A stretch of 64,000 nucleotides of DNA from Secundilactobacillus silagei JCM 19001 (GTDB lineage Bacteria; Bacillota; Bacilli; Lactobacillales; Lactobacillaceae): contig NZ_BCMG01000003.1 of assembly GCF_002217945.1 (NCBI RefSeq), forward strand, positions 124,001 to 188,000. The letters are read 5' to 3'. The position numbers and the translations under genes were made by a program. Under the pieces are notes generated by a model. That model searched no databases, was not told the DNA's origin, and saw only the letters and a list, made by a program, of their open reading frames with translations. Of the stretch, positions 43,782 to 52,372 are shown piece after piece; position 1 is the first letter of the stretch; every line of letters starts with the position of its first letter.

Positions 43782-44229
43782 AGTACAAGTTATCATTATG
43801 ATCATTACCATCATTATGAAACGCCCACGAATCAAACCAGCCGGCATCGTAACTGTCATCATCATACGGACCGGAGTAGCCACTACCACCCGTTTTATTA
43901 TCGAGCCAAACACAAAATGCGTACATTAAGAATAATCCCAATATCATCAATAATATCAGGCCGATATCGATCACCCAGCCCTCCACGTATGGCCATACCC
44001 AGACACCAACTTTTAGTACAACAAGCCAGGTGCCAATAGTGACAAACCAGGAGTGCTTTTTCTTAGTCTTAGCACGATGGGCCATTTCTGGCTGTGGTGC
44101 TGGCTCAACCAACGGGTGCTTAACTTTGGTCATGTCGCTAATCATATATTGATAGTGCGTTGGTGCATCTGGCTCTCGTCTTTGGTAGATCTGTTGTGAC
44201 GGTTTAGCCGCCTGCAAATGCTCTGTCAT
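43780..44229 (-). CDS. Hypothetical membrane protein with acidic tail
   Basis: 149 residues. A polar N-terminal half of about 60 residues, two helices (SWFVTIGTWLVVLKVGVWVW and IDIGLILLMILGLFLMYAFCVW) and a Gly/Asp/Asn-rich acidic C-terminus (GPYDDDSYDAGWFDSW). AGGAAAG lies upstream. No family recognised. Single gene. Confidence 0.65.
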   Translation of the reverse strand: MTEHLQAAKPSQQIYQRREPDAPTHYQYMISDMTKVKHPLVEPAPQPEMAHRAKTKKKHSWFVTIGTWLVVLKVGVWVWPYVEGWVIDIGLILLMILGLFLMYAFCVWLDNKTGGSGYSGPYDDDSYDAGWFDSWAFHNDGNDHNDNLY

Positions 44230-44306
44230 GATTTGTTACTTCTTTCCTGCTATGTATTACCTCCATTTTACCCCTGTTGCAGTCAGACTGCTAAACTCAT
44301 TTACAC

Positions 44307-44360
44307 AAAAACGCTTTGCATCAATGCTGTCTTTTACAACGTTGATGTAAAGCGTTTTTT
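44307..44360. terminator. Bidirectional terminator
   Basis: AAAACGCTTTGCATCAA pairs with TTGATGTAAAGCGTTTT, followed by T on both strands. It lies downstream of butA and upstream of the 43780 gene. Confidence 0.85.
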
Positions 44361-44383
44361 CTTGTGCGCATTGATTTTATCTA

Positions 44384-44504
44384 GCGGAAACGTGTTCAAC
44401 AAGGCAGAGACCTCCATGTAAGGGACTTTACCACAAATCCAAGACCGGGATTTATGATAAAGTCCCTTACACACCGGTCTCTAACCGCCTTGTTTCACAC
44501 TCTA
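44384..44504. repeat. Inverted-repeat element B
   Basis: Left arm ACAAGGC, AGAGACC, TGTAAGGGACTTTA; right arm TAAAGTCCCTTACA, GGTCTCT, GCCTTGT; inner loop AAATCC/GGGATTT. Outer ends GCGGAAACGTGTTCAAC and GTTTCACACTC correspond to those of element A. It directly follows the butA stop. Confidence 0.8.
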
Positions 44505-45272
44505 GTGAAATCTCATTCCCCCATCAACCTGCAAACTCTGCCCAGTCACATAACCGGCATCTGGACTCACAAACCAAGCAACCACCGCAGCGACATCCGC
44601 TGGCGTAGCTTCACGGCCAATGGCGATTTCCGTCAAGCAATCCGCCTTTTGCTCCGCCACACTCTTGTGTTTGATTGCCGCCGTTTTTTTGTCGATGGCA
44701 TCGCGCATTTTGGTGCGGACGATCCCTGGATTATAAGCGTTCACGGTAATTTTATCCTTGGCAAATTCCTTGGCCGCCGACTGCGTCAAACCGCGAATAC
44801 CAAACTTGGAAGCTGAATAGGCACTCTGCAAAGCCGAAGCTTCATAGCCTGCCAGCGAAGCAGCGTTGACGATTCGACCGCCGTGACCCTGTTCTTTGAA
44901 TTTCTTACCAGCAGCTTGAATGCCCCAGTAAGTCCCCTTCAAATTCACGTCTAACAGCCGTTCAACGTCTGCTGGATCCGAGTCGATAAAGCTTTCAATG
45001 AACGCGACCCCGGCATTGTTCACGTAAACGGCCAGTTCCCCTAAATCTTTGACCGCTGCATCGACCAATGCAAACACTTCATCACGGTGCGCCACATCCA
45101 CATGATAAGCCTTGGCACTATAGCCTTCGCTCTGTAGATCTTGAGCCACCTTAGCTGCGGTAGTGTCGTTAATGTCGGCCACAGCGATAGCGTAACCCTC
45201 TTTTGCGAGACGGTGCGCGATGCCTTCACCAATACCTTGTCCTGAACCCGTTACAATTGCTAATTTTGCCAT
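44502..45272 (-). CDS. butA: Acetoin/diacetyl reductase (SDR family)
   Basis: 256-residue short-chain dehydrogenase. NAD-binding TGSGQGIGEGIAHRLAKEG, NNAG motif VNNAGVAF, catalytic Ser in NAASLAGYEA and YxxxK in YSASKFG; the C-terminus DAGYVTGQSLQVDGGMRFH is typical. The family reduces diacetyl to acetoin and acetoin to 2,3-butanediol. GGAGG precedes the ATG. It lies 20 nt downstream of luxS on the same strand and probably shares its transcript. Confidence 0.93.
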   Translation of the reverse strand: MAKLAIVTGSGQGIGEGIAHRLAKEGYAIAVADINDTTAAKVAQDLQSEGYSAKAYHVDVAHRDEVFALVDAAVKDLGELAVYVNNAGVAFIESFIDSDPADVERLLDVNLKGTYWGIQAAGKKFKEQGHGGRIVNAASLAGYEASALQSAYSASKFGIRGLTQSAAKEFAKDKITVNAYNPGIVRTKMRDAIDKKTAAIKHKSVAEQKADCLTEIAIGREATPADVAAVVAWFVSPDAGYVTGQSLQVDGGMRFH

Positions 45273-45292
45273 GCTATGACCTCCTGACTAGT

Positions 45293-45766
45293 CTAAATCG
45301 TGTGCCGTTCGAATGGATCGTCGCTGATACCCGCATCAACAATATCACGTGACCATTGTTTAGCTGAAAAAAGTGAATGATCGCGGTAGTTGCCGCAACT
45401 GTATTTATCAGTCCCCTGAACGTCTTTCCATTCGATCTTGTCGGCAATTTCTTCTAATGAACTCTTCAAAGCTTTGGCAACTTCGGTAGTGGAATGCTCG
45501 CCCCAAGTAATCAAATGAAACCCGGTCCGGCAGCCAAATGGTGAACAGTCGATAACACCATCAAGCCGGTCACGCAGCAAACCTGCTAATAGATGTTCAA
45601 TCGTATGCAGACCAGCTGTTGGGATTGCGTTTGTATTAGGCTGGACTAACCGTAAATCGTAGTTTGAAATGGCGTCACCCTTTGGTCCCTTTTCTACCGT
45701 AATCAACCGAACGTATGGTGCTTTAACCTTTGTGTGATCCAATGTAAAACTTTCAACTTTAGCCAT
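45293..45766 (-). CDS. luxS: S-ribosylhomocysteine lyase LuxS
   Basis: 157-residue iron/zinc enzyme that converts S-ribosylhomocysteine to homocysteine and the autoinducer-2 precursor. The metal ligands are in HTIEHLLAG (HxxEH) and [11 protein letters not shown] (Cys). [10 protein letters not shown] is conserved. Downstream of metQ in the same direction, so homocysteine recycling and methionine import are under one Met T-box. Confidence 0.97.
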   Translation of the reverse strand: MAKVESFTLDHTKVKAPYVRLITVEKGPKGDAISNYDLRLVQPNTNAIPTAGLHTIEHLLAGLLRDRLDGVIDCSPFGCRTGFHLITWGEHSTTEVAKALKSSLEEIADKIEWKDVQGTDKYSCGNYRDHSLFSAKQWSRDIVDAGISDDPFERHTI

Positions 45767-45800
45767 AATAAATGATCTCCTTTTAATTTTTAAATAGCTG

Positions 45801-46661
45801 TTACTTCAAATAACTAAGCGGTTTATTAACTTCGATCTTGGTGCCATAGTACTTATCCTTAATGTACTTTTGGATATCCTTCTTGTGATAGAGTTTCACT
45901 AACTTCTTGTAGTTCGGATTGTTCTTGTTCTTTTCTGAAGTGGCCAGAATGTTAATGTTGTCCTTTGTGCTTTGATCAACTTTTTCATGATAAATGGAAT
46001 CCGTCAGTACATGTAAATGACCTTCCAAAGCCACTGTGTTAGAAATCAGCACCGCGTCCACATCGTTGATCACCCGCGGACCGGTGGTATCATCGATCTG
46101 TTTGAACTTAAAGTTTTTCGGGTTAGACTTGATATCCTTAACCGTGCCAACGTATCCAAAGTTCTTATCCAATTTGATCAGACCGGCCTTTTGCAGAAGT
46201 ACTAAACCCCGGGCAGCTTGTGATGGGTTGTTGGCAATGGCAATCGTTGACCCTGCTGGAATATCTTTGACGTTCTTGTACTTTTTAGAATAGAGGCCCA
46301 TCGGTTCCAAGTAAGTCGTCCCTAACGCGGCTAACTTATTGGACTTATTTTGCTGGTTATAGGTTTCTAGGTATGACCAAGACTGAAAGGCATTCACATC
46401 CACGTCACCATCCGCGGTGGCCTTATTCAGCTGAACCCCATCGGCAATGTTTTTCACCCTGATCTTCAGTCCCAGTTTCTTGGCATCATTGGTTTTGGCA
46501 ATGTGCTGCCAAATATCAATGTCAGAACCCTGCGAACCAATTAAGATCGAACTGGACTTACTTTTATTAGCAGCCTGAGTACCAGAAATACTGTGAATTC
46601 CAAACGCTGCTAAAACAACGACAAGCACAATGCCAATTAACCAATACGCGCTTTTTTTCAT
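45801..46661 (-). CDS. metQ: Methionine ABC transporter substrate-binding protein, second set
   Basis: 286-residue NlpA-type binding protein. The N-terminus is a single hydrophobic helix ([20 protein letters not shown]) without a lipobox Cys, so it is probably anchored by the helix and not by lipid, unlike the copy at 21050. Family blocks: [78 protein letters not shown] precedes the ATG. Confidence 0.92.
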   Translation of the reverse strand: MKKSAYWLIGIVLVVVLAAFGIHSISGTQAANKSKSSSILIGSQGSDIDIWQHIAKTNDAKKLGLKIRVKNIADGVQLNKATADGDVDVNAFQSWSYLETYNQQNKSNKLAALGTTYLEPMGLYSKKYKNVKDIPAGSTIAIANNPSQAARGLVLLQKAGLIKLDKNFGYVGTVKDIKSNPKNFKFKQIDDTTGPRVINDVDAVLISNTVALEGHLHVLTDSIYHEKVDQSTKDNINILATSEKNKNNPNYKKLVKLYHKKDIQKYIKDKYYGTKIEVNKPLSYLK

Positions 46662-46675
46662 TTTGTATCACTCCT

Positions 46676-47347
46676 TTAATTATGTTCAACTCTTCTGACG
46701 ATCCAATCGCCAATTAACTGAACTGCAAACACTAACACTAAAATAATAATCATTGCCATAAAAGTAATGTCATTTTCGAAGCGGGCATAACCAATATTGA
46801 TTGCGACATCCCCAAGGCCACCGGAACCAATGGCACCAGCCATGGTCGTTAAACCAATTAAACTGATAATGGTAACGATGGAAACTCGGATGATATCGGC
46901 AAGACCTTCACGTAAATAGATTCTAAAAATGATTGCCATAGGACTGGAACCCATTGACTCAGCGGCCTCAATCACCCCGTGATCCACGTCCAGCAACGCA
47001 TTTTGGACTTGCCGAGCGTAGAACGGAAAAATCCCGAAAATCAGTGGTACCAGCGAAGCAGTCGTCCCAACGGTAGTCCCTACCAGAAACTTGGTCAGCG
47101 GTGAAATCACCGCCAGTAAGATGATGAAAGGAATGGATCGTAGCAAGTTAACAATTTTATCAACAACTGAATACGTCAGCTTGTCTTCTAAAATTCCGCC
47201 TGGCTGCGTAACCACTAACAGTACCCCAACCAGCAATCCTAAAACTGCTGAAACAATGGCCGACATCAGCGTCATGTAAATCGTTTCCCAAGTGGCCTGA
47301 AGAAACTCACCCTTCATTGCTATGACGTTTGGCATAATCGCGCTCAT
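46676..47347 (-). CDS. metI: Methionine ABC transporter permease, second set
   Basis: 223-residue permease. EAA loop EAAESMGSSPMAIIFRIYLREG; LRSIPFIILLAVISPLTKFLVGTTVG and GLTTMAGAIGSGGLGDVAINIGYARF are MetI hallmarks. Its ATG overlaps the metN stop (ATGA), showing translational coupling. Confidence 0.94.
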   Translation of the reverse strand: MSAIMPNVIAMKGEFLQATWETIYMTLMSAIVSAVLGLLVGVLLVVTQPGGILEDKLTYSVVDKIVNLLRSIPFIILLAVISPLTKFLVGTTVGTTASLVPLIFGIFPFYARQVQNALLDVDHGVIEAAESMGSSPMAIIFRIYLREGLADIIRVSIVTIISLIGLTTMAGAIGSGGLGDVAINIGYARFENDITFMAMIIILVLVFAVQLIGDWIVRRVEHN

Positions 47348-48423
47348 TGACCATCACCCCTTTCAAGTGTTCCATCCGTTAAAATTCTGGTTTTGACACC
47401 TTCATTTTTCATTTGTCGAATTGCTTCATTAAAACCAGCTAAATCACCGGTAATGATAGCAATCATATAACCCACGTTCTCGCCATCGATTTGATCGATG
47501 TTAGCAAACAGGATATTCACGTCCACGCTGTACTTTTGTGACAGTTCAGAAACCACACTTTGCTTAGTTGAATTACCAATAAAATTGAAGTACATCAATT
47601 CCTGATTGGCTTTAAATTCACTGATCTTGATCGTGCTGGTAATTCGCTCAATGGCTTCCTTCACGTTAGTCGAGGTTTCAACAAAATCGTTGGTTAATTT
47701 TTGCTGCGGTTCCGTGAAAACCTTGGCAACTGGTCCGCGTTCAATAATTTTACCGGCATCCATGACCGCCACGTTATGGCAAATACTCTTGATCACCTGC
47801 ATTTCGTGAGTGATCAAAACAATCGTTAAGTTCAAATCACGATTCAACTGTTTCAGTAATTCTAGAATTGATTTCGTGGTCTTCGGGTCTAAAGCACTGG
47901 TTGCTTCATCTGAGATTAAGATCTCAGGGTCACTGGCTAACGCTCGGGCGATGGCCACTCGTTGCTTTTGGCCACCAGATAACTGGCCGGGGTACGTGTC
48001 CGCATATTCACTCAACCCAACTAATTTCAGTAACTTCAACGCCTTGGCGTGACGTTCAGCCTTACTGATTTTGGTTCCTAACAGCGGATATTCCACGTTG
48101 CCTTGAACCGTGCGAGACTTCATCAGGTTAAAATGCTGAAAAATCATGCTAACCTTTTTGCGGGCCTGCCGTAGTTCAACCGGTTTTAGTTGCTGAATTT
48201 TCTGGTTATTAACGATCACCGTCCCAGCAGTCGGCTTCTGCAAGAGGTTGATAACGCGTACCAAGGTACTTTTCCCCGCACCGGAATAACCGATGATGCC
48301 GTAGATATCACCGCGTGGGATTGTTAGATCAACGTTCTTCACAGCATCGATCTGCTGGTCACCGTTATTGAAGTGTACCGATATGTTTTTTAATTCAATT
48401 GCATTTGTCGTTGTTTCAGTCAT
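47344..48423 (-). CDS. metN: Methionine ABC transporter ATP-binding protein, second set
   Basis: 359-residue ATPase: Walker A GYSGAGKST, signature LSGGQKQRVAIARA, Walker B ILISDEATSALDPK, switch ITHEMQ; C-terminal NIL domain in the last 90 residues. ATG 48423 is used (GAGGGAGAG upstream). The leader between the T-box terminator and this start holds inverted-repeat element C. Confidence 0.94.
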   Translation of the reverse strand: MTETTTNAIELKNISVHFNNGDQQIDAVKNVDLTIPRGDIYGIIGYSGAGKSTLVRVINLLQKPTAGTVIVNNQKIQQLKPVELRQARKKVSMIFQHFNLMKSRTVQGNVEYPLLGTKISKAERHAKALKLLKLVGLSEYADTYPGQLSGGQKQRVAIARALASDPEILISDEATSALDPKTTKSILELLKQLNRDLNLTIVLITHEMQVIKSICHNVAVMDAGKIIERGPVAKVFTEPQQKLTNDFVETSTNVKEAIERITSTIKISEFKANQELMYFNFIGNSTKQSVVSELSQKYSVDVNILFANIDQIDGENVGYMIAIITGDLAGFNEAIRQMKNEGVKTRILTDGTLERGDGQ

Positions 48424-48459
48424 ATTGCTGCTCTCCCTCAAATTTACATAGTCTAATCG

Positions 48460-48573
48460 GGTTTCAGCAGGCAGAGACTTGCGCGTAACGAATCCCGGCC
48501 ATAAATCCAGACCCAGGATTTTTGTCCAGGCTTCGTTACACTTCAGTCTCTAAGCGCCTGCTTCCACACCTTG
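48460..48573. repeat. Inverted-repeat element C in the metN leader
   Basis: GCAGGC, AGAGACT, CGTAACGAA and ATAAATCC pair with GGATTTTTG, TTCGTTAC, AGTCTCT and GCCTGC. Outer ends TTTCAGC and GCTTCCACAC resemble the other copies. It lies between the Met T-box terminator and metN, as element A lies between attenuator and cysK. Confidence 0.8.
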
Positions 48574-48582
48574 GCACCAAAA

Positions 48583-48895
48583 AAGTCGCCCCTTTATTTA
48601 TCTCTAAATAAAAGGACGACTTAATCGTGCTACCACCTTAGTTCGAATACTCCTCGCGGAAATATTCCTCATTGGGTACTGACTAACGGCGATTCAGTAC
48701 TTACTGCTATCAGTGCATACCCTAACTCTATAACGGGAGTTCCCGCTACTGCCTAGCACAACGGTTCAACAGTAGAGCGATTATCAAGACCATATTCGGC
48801 TGGACATAGCCGTTACCTTTCACCAAACGGTAACTCTCTAAAGGCCATGCAAAACTTACTCATCTTGTCGCTTGCTTCGTATTTAACAACTGGTG
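48583..48895 (-). promoter_or_regulatory. T-box leader 4 (methionine specifier)
   Basis: Minus strand: AGTA early in stem I and GAAT-ATG-G on the 3' side, so the specifier is ATG. The T-box GGTGGTAGCACG is at 48637-48626 (GC instead of CC), and the terminator GTCGTCCTTTTATTTA/TAAATAAAGGGGCGAC with six T is at 48620-48585. A TTGACA (48926-48921), 17 bp, CATACT promoter precedes it. It controls metN–metI–metQ–luxS and probably butA. Confidence 0.9.
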
Positions 48896-48929
48896 CTAGT
48901 ATGACGCGCAATTTTTAGTGTGTCAAGAT

Positions 48930-49369
48930 TAGATTAGTATCTTTTAACCGCATCTCTCATTTATAGTTAAAATTGCGCTCTTATAAATACCGTTAAATAG
49001 GTATTTATAAGCATAATGAAACATTTTGCAATTATTTTCTCATTATTAGTTAACATTTTAACTGACTTACCTCAACGCTAAATCAGTTGAGAAGGTTGAT
49101 CCATAGACCCATTGACAGAAACTGCCCTAGTGAATAATCGGCACAGCAGTCATTTTAAGTTTGATCTTCAGCTTTCTCATTTATCAGCAATCGTTCACGC
49201 ATCTATCACAGAATATGCGGGACTCACCACCTTAGCGTTATGGTTTGTGATTATCACCAGAAAAATTCAACAATACTTCACAAAGAGTCAACACAGAGTT
49301 TAATTTAAACTGATATATTACATTCTCTACCTAATAATGATAAACTAATCAAGAAGTGAGGCGGAGAAT
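48930..49369. other. Intergenic stretch without a clear gene
   Basis: AT-rich. A 63-residue frame at 49112-49303 has no ribosome site or family resemblance. I see no strong hairpin. Confidence 0.4.
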
Positions 49370-50035
49370 GTGAAAAATACTTTAAAAGAACGGTGGATTG
49401 GTCTTATCGCTGGTCTAATTTGTAATGCCTTTGGTAATGCATTATCCATTGCCGGTAATATGGGAAGCGGCGTCTGGTCCGCTTCCGCTGTTAACTTACA
49501 TAACTGGACTGGTATTAGCTTAGGTATGCTACTATTTTGTATCGGTGTCATCAACGCAATTACCAACCAGATTCTCATTCACCATTGGGATGGCAAACGT
49601 TTTTTCGGTGAAGTGCTGTTTGTGATGTTCTTCGGAACTTTCGTGCAGTACTTCGTGCGCTGGTTTAATTCGATCGGTGTAAACACAGCTCCCATTATTT
49701 GGCGATTGATTCTAAGCTGCTTGGGAATCGCCCTATTCTGTGTTGGTATTTCACTCTACCAGCGAGCTAACATTGTGATGCACCCTAACGATGACACGAC
49801 TAACATCTTACGGTTTATGTATTTAAAGGGTAACGCCACGGCTTCTCAGCTACTGGATTTTCTACCACCGCTGATTGTTAGTGGTATCGCTTATTTTCCC
49901 ACCGGTCGCATCGACTCTATCAACCTGGCAACCTTGTTCTCCATCATCTGCAATGGGTTCATCATTGCTGCCTCTGATCGGTATATCTGGCCACACTTAA
50001 AACATAACTTTAGAGCCAAAGCAAAAACTAATTAA
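49370..50035 (+). CDS. YczE/YitT-type membrane protein
   Basis: 221 residues with about six helices. The N-terminal NAFGNALSIAGNMGSGVWSASAVNL and the later GIALFCVGISLYQRANIVMHPNDDTTNILRFMYLKGNA are typical of the YczE/YyaS/YitT family of unknown function. It begins with GTG at 49370 after GAGGCGGAG. A strong terminator follows at 50048-50085. Confidence 0.82.
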   Translation: MKNTLKERWIGLIAGLICNAFGNALSIAGNMGSGVWSASAVNLHNWTGISLGMLLFCIGVINAITNQILIHHWDGKRFFGEVLFVMFFGTFVQYFVRWFNSIGVNTAPIIWRLILSCLGIALFCVGISLYQRANIVMHPNDDTTNILRFMYLKGNATASQLLDFLPPLIVSGIAYFPTGRIDSINLATLFSIICNGFIIAASDRYIWPHLKHNFRAKAKTN

Positions 50036-50045
50036 AAATGAGTCA

Positions 50046-50086
50046 CAAAATAAGTGAGCGGTCAAAAACGACTGCTCACTTATTTT
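50046..50086. terminator. Bidirectional terminator
   Basis: AAAATAAGTGAGC pairs with GCTCACTTATTTT, flanked by T. It separates converging genes. Confidence 0.9.
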
Positions 50087-50734
50087 TTATTCATCAAGAA
50101 AACCGTGTTCGATAATATCAAACTCGCTGTGAATCTGCTCAATGATTGGTTCAAAATCCTCAATTTGTGCATTAGGATGTTTTTGCATAAACACTTCTGC
50201 ATCCGCAAATACCGCTTCACCAACCGAATTAAGCAGCTTGGCAAGGACTTTTTTATCAACACCTGCACGAACATGCATCCGATCCAGCACCGGTTGCTCC
50301 AGCGTTGCTGTGGATTGTGCGGTGCGCTTTTTCCAAAATTCCGCCATTTCTGGTTGAACATCCGCTGGCAACAATTTCATATCCGAAAATGACTGAACTG
50401 ATACCTTAAATTCTGCCGGGTAATCCAGCTGCATTTGAATTTTATACCGCACCGCGCGTTCAATCATATCGCCAAGATCCTTGGCATCCGTCCAAACTGA
50501 GAGGTCGGCAACATCGGTCAACCGCTCATAAACGTATTCCACAGTGGCTAAATACAGGTGCCCCTTATCGCCAAAATAACGAAAAACAATCCCCTTTGAA
50601 ACCTCAGCATCCTTGGCAATATCAGCCGTCTTAGCCTGTAAATAACCGTTCTTAGCAAAGATTCGGGTGGCGCTTTTCATAATCCGGTCAACCTTATCCG
50701 GATCCTTTGGAATGTCAGGGTTCAATTCAAGCAT
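50087..50734 (-). CDS. TetR family transcriptional regulator
   Basis: 215-residue repressor. The N-terminal helix-turn-helix runs from VDRIMKSATRIFAKNGYLQAKTADIAKDAEVSKGIVFRYFGDKGHLY; the C-terminal ligand-binding domain is helical. AGGAGG precedes the ATG. It is the last gene of the ABC exporter operon and probably represses it through the 31-bp palindrome at 53360-53390; ligand unknown. Confidence 0.92.
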   Translation of the reverse strand: MLELNPDIPKDPDKVDRIMKSATRIFAKNGYLQAKTADIAKDAEVSKGIVFRYFGDKGHLYLATVEYVYERLTDVADLSVWTDAKDLGDMIERAVRYKIQMQLDYPAEFKVSVQSFSDMKLLPADVQPEMAEFWKKRTAQSTATLEQPVLDRMHVRAGVDKKVLAKLLNSVGEAVFADAEVFMQKHPNAQIEDFEPIIEQIHSEFDIIEHGFLDE

Positions 50735-50751
50735 ACTCGTTTATTCCTCCT

Positions 50752-52372
50752 CTAATTTTCAACTAAATCACGCCGTCGATACAAACTATAACCCACAACA
50801 ACTAGGACAATACTCAGTAGTACCAGCCAACCGGCCTGGTTCCATTGAATAGCCTTCAACGGCACTTTATTGATCCAGCCGAAGGGCGTTAATTTTTTCG
50901 TCCATTCTGGAAAATCCAGCAACCCGCCAAGATAGATCGACAGCACTGCATAAATTGGAATGATCCAGGCAATTTGTTGGTATCTGGGTAATAAGCCTAA
51001 CACCACGGCAACGATACCGATAACGACTAGGACAGCTGGTGCGAATCCCCAAAACGACCGCATGATCCGGCTGATGTCAAAAGCGTGTTTCGCCCCTTGA
51101 CCACCCAGTGCCATGCCAAACGTTCCGGCGAACAGTGCCAGCAATCCGGCCACCGTTCCTACTATTGTGTAGGCACCAAATAAATGCAGCCGCGAAACAC
51201 TACGGGCGTGAATCGCTTCTAACCAGCCTTTTTGTTCATCACTATTTAACCTCAGCATGGTGGCTATCGCGGGCACACTGGCACCGATAGCCATCATCAC
51301 GCTCATCAAAGCTGCAAATTGCAGGGTCATTGTCCGGGCCAGCTGAAGCAGCCGCAGCCGGTCCAATGATTTTCGCAATCATGGGACTGTTGTTCATCAT
51401 GTCACCGATGGTATTAAACAACGTCCCCATACTGGTACCGTAAACTGCTAACCCAATGAACCACGCAATCATACTGGTTCGCTCTAACCGAAAGACTAAG
51501 GTGGTGGGACCAGCTAATAACGGACTGGCGTGCCCACGACCGGGTCGATCGGGTAACAGTCCAGAACCGAGATCCCGCTCTGAACTGATTGCAAAGGTTA
51601 ACAGCAGAATAACAACAGCAAGTCCCAGCATATCATAGAGCGGTGAAACACGATTCTTCCCGTATGGATCAATTTTTTCGATCCAACCGAAAATCGTCCA
51701 CCAAGTGTATTTAACGTTTTGAACATCGGTCATTGCCCGCAAGAGATACAGGATTCCCAGCAGACTATAACTCATGGTCGTAGCGCCACGAGAATTACTG
51801 GCCAACTGAGCTAGAAGCAGAGTGAAAGCACCAAACATCAGGCCGAAAATGGCGATTCCAATACCAAACAGCCAGTCACCGGTGACATCCGCGCCATCCA
51901 TATTGATTGCTTGAAGGGTCACAGCGGATAATAGTCCCGCGACAATATTGATCATCAGTAACTCATAGATGGTAGCTAATAACGGGCTCTGCCGGCCGAC
52001 ACTGTGAGCCCGCACCATTTCCAGCACGCCATTATCTTCCTGCGCCCGTGTATTACGAATTGCAAAGAAAATATTCATGATGGCCATCAATAATCCGGTA
52101 AAGACCATCATTGAAGCTGCAAAAATCGCTGCAGTGGTATAAGGCTTAACTGCGGTAAAGGGACCAAATAAGGCCGCCATTGACGGTGTGTTCAGCGCGG
52201 TTACCAGTGAAGCGACCTGCTTATCATCACCACTAAGACCAATGATCTTACTGGCCCCCGCAGCCACCATACCGACGATGCCTAACAGCCAGATGAGTAT
52301 GGCTAACCGGTCGTGTCTGAGATACATCCGCGTCAGATAGCCGGTTTGAGCCGTCCGATTACTTCGTGTCAT
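50752..52372 (-). pseudogene. ABC exporter permease, frameshifted
   Basis: ABC-2-type exporter permease with about 12 helices in all, in two overlapping frames. The first (from ATG 52372: RSNRTAQTGYLTRMYLRHDRLAILIWLLG) runs to about GPAAAASAGP and then continues only as non-homologous residues to 51242. The second frame carries on the protein from LQLARTMTLQFAALMSVMMAIGASV to the stop at 50752. A single-base change around 51330-51370, in a GC-rich GCTGCGGCTGCTTC stretch, explains this. Either a real inactivation or a sequencing error. The start overlaps the ATPase stop by 14 nt. It should have worked with the ATPase at 52359-53282 to export a lipophilic drug or peptide. Confidence 0.8.

Noticed and set aside
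49112-49303. 63-residue frame
   Set aside because: TTG start without a ribosome site, no recognisable family, isolated in an AT-rich gap.
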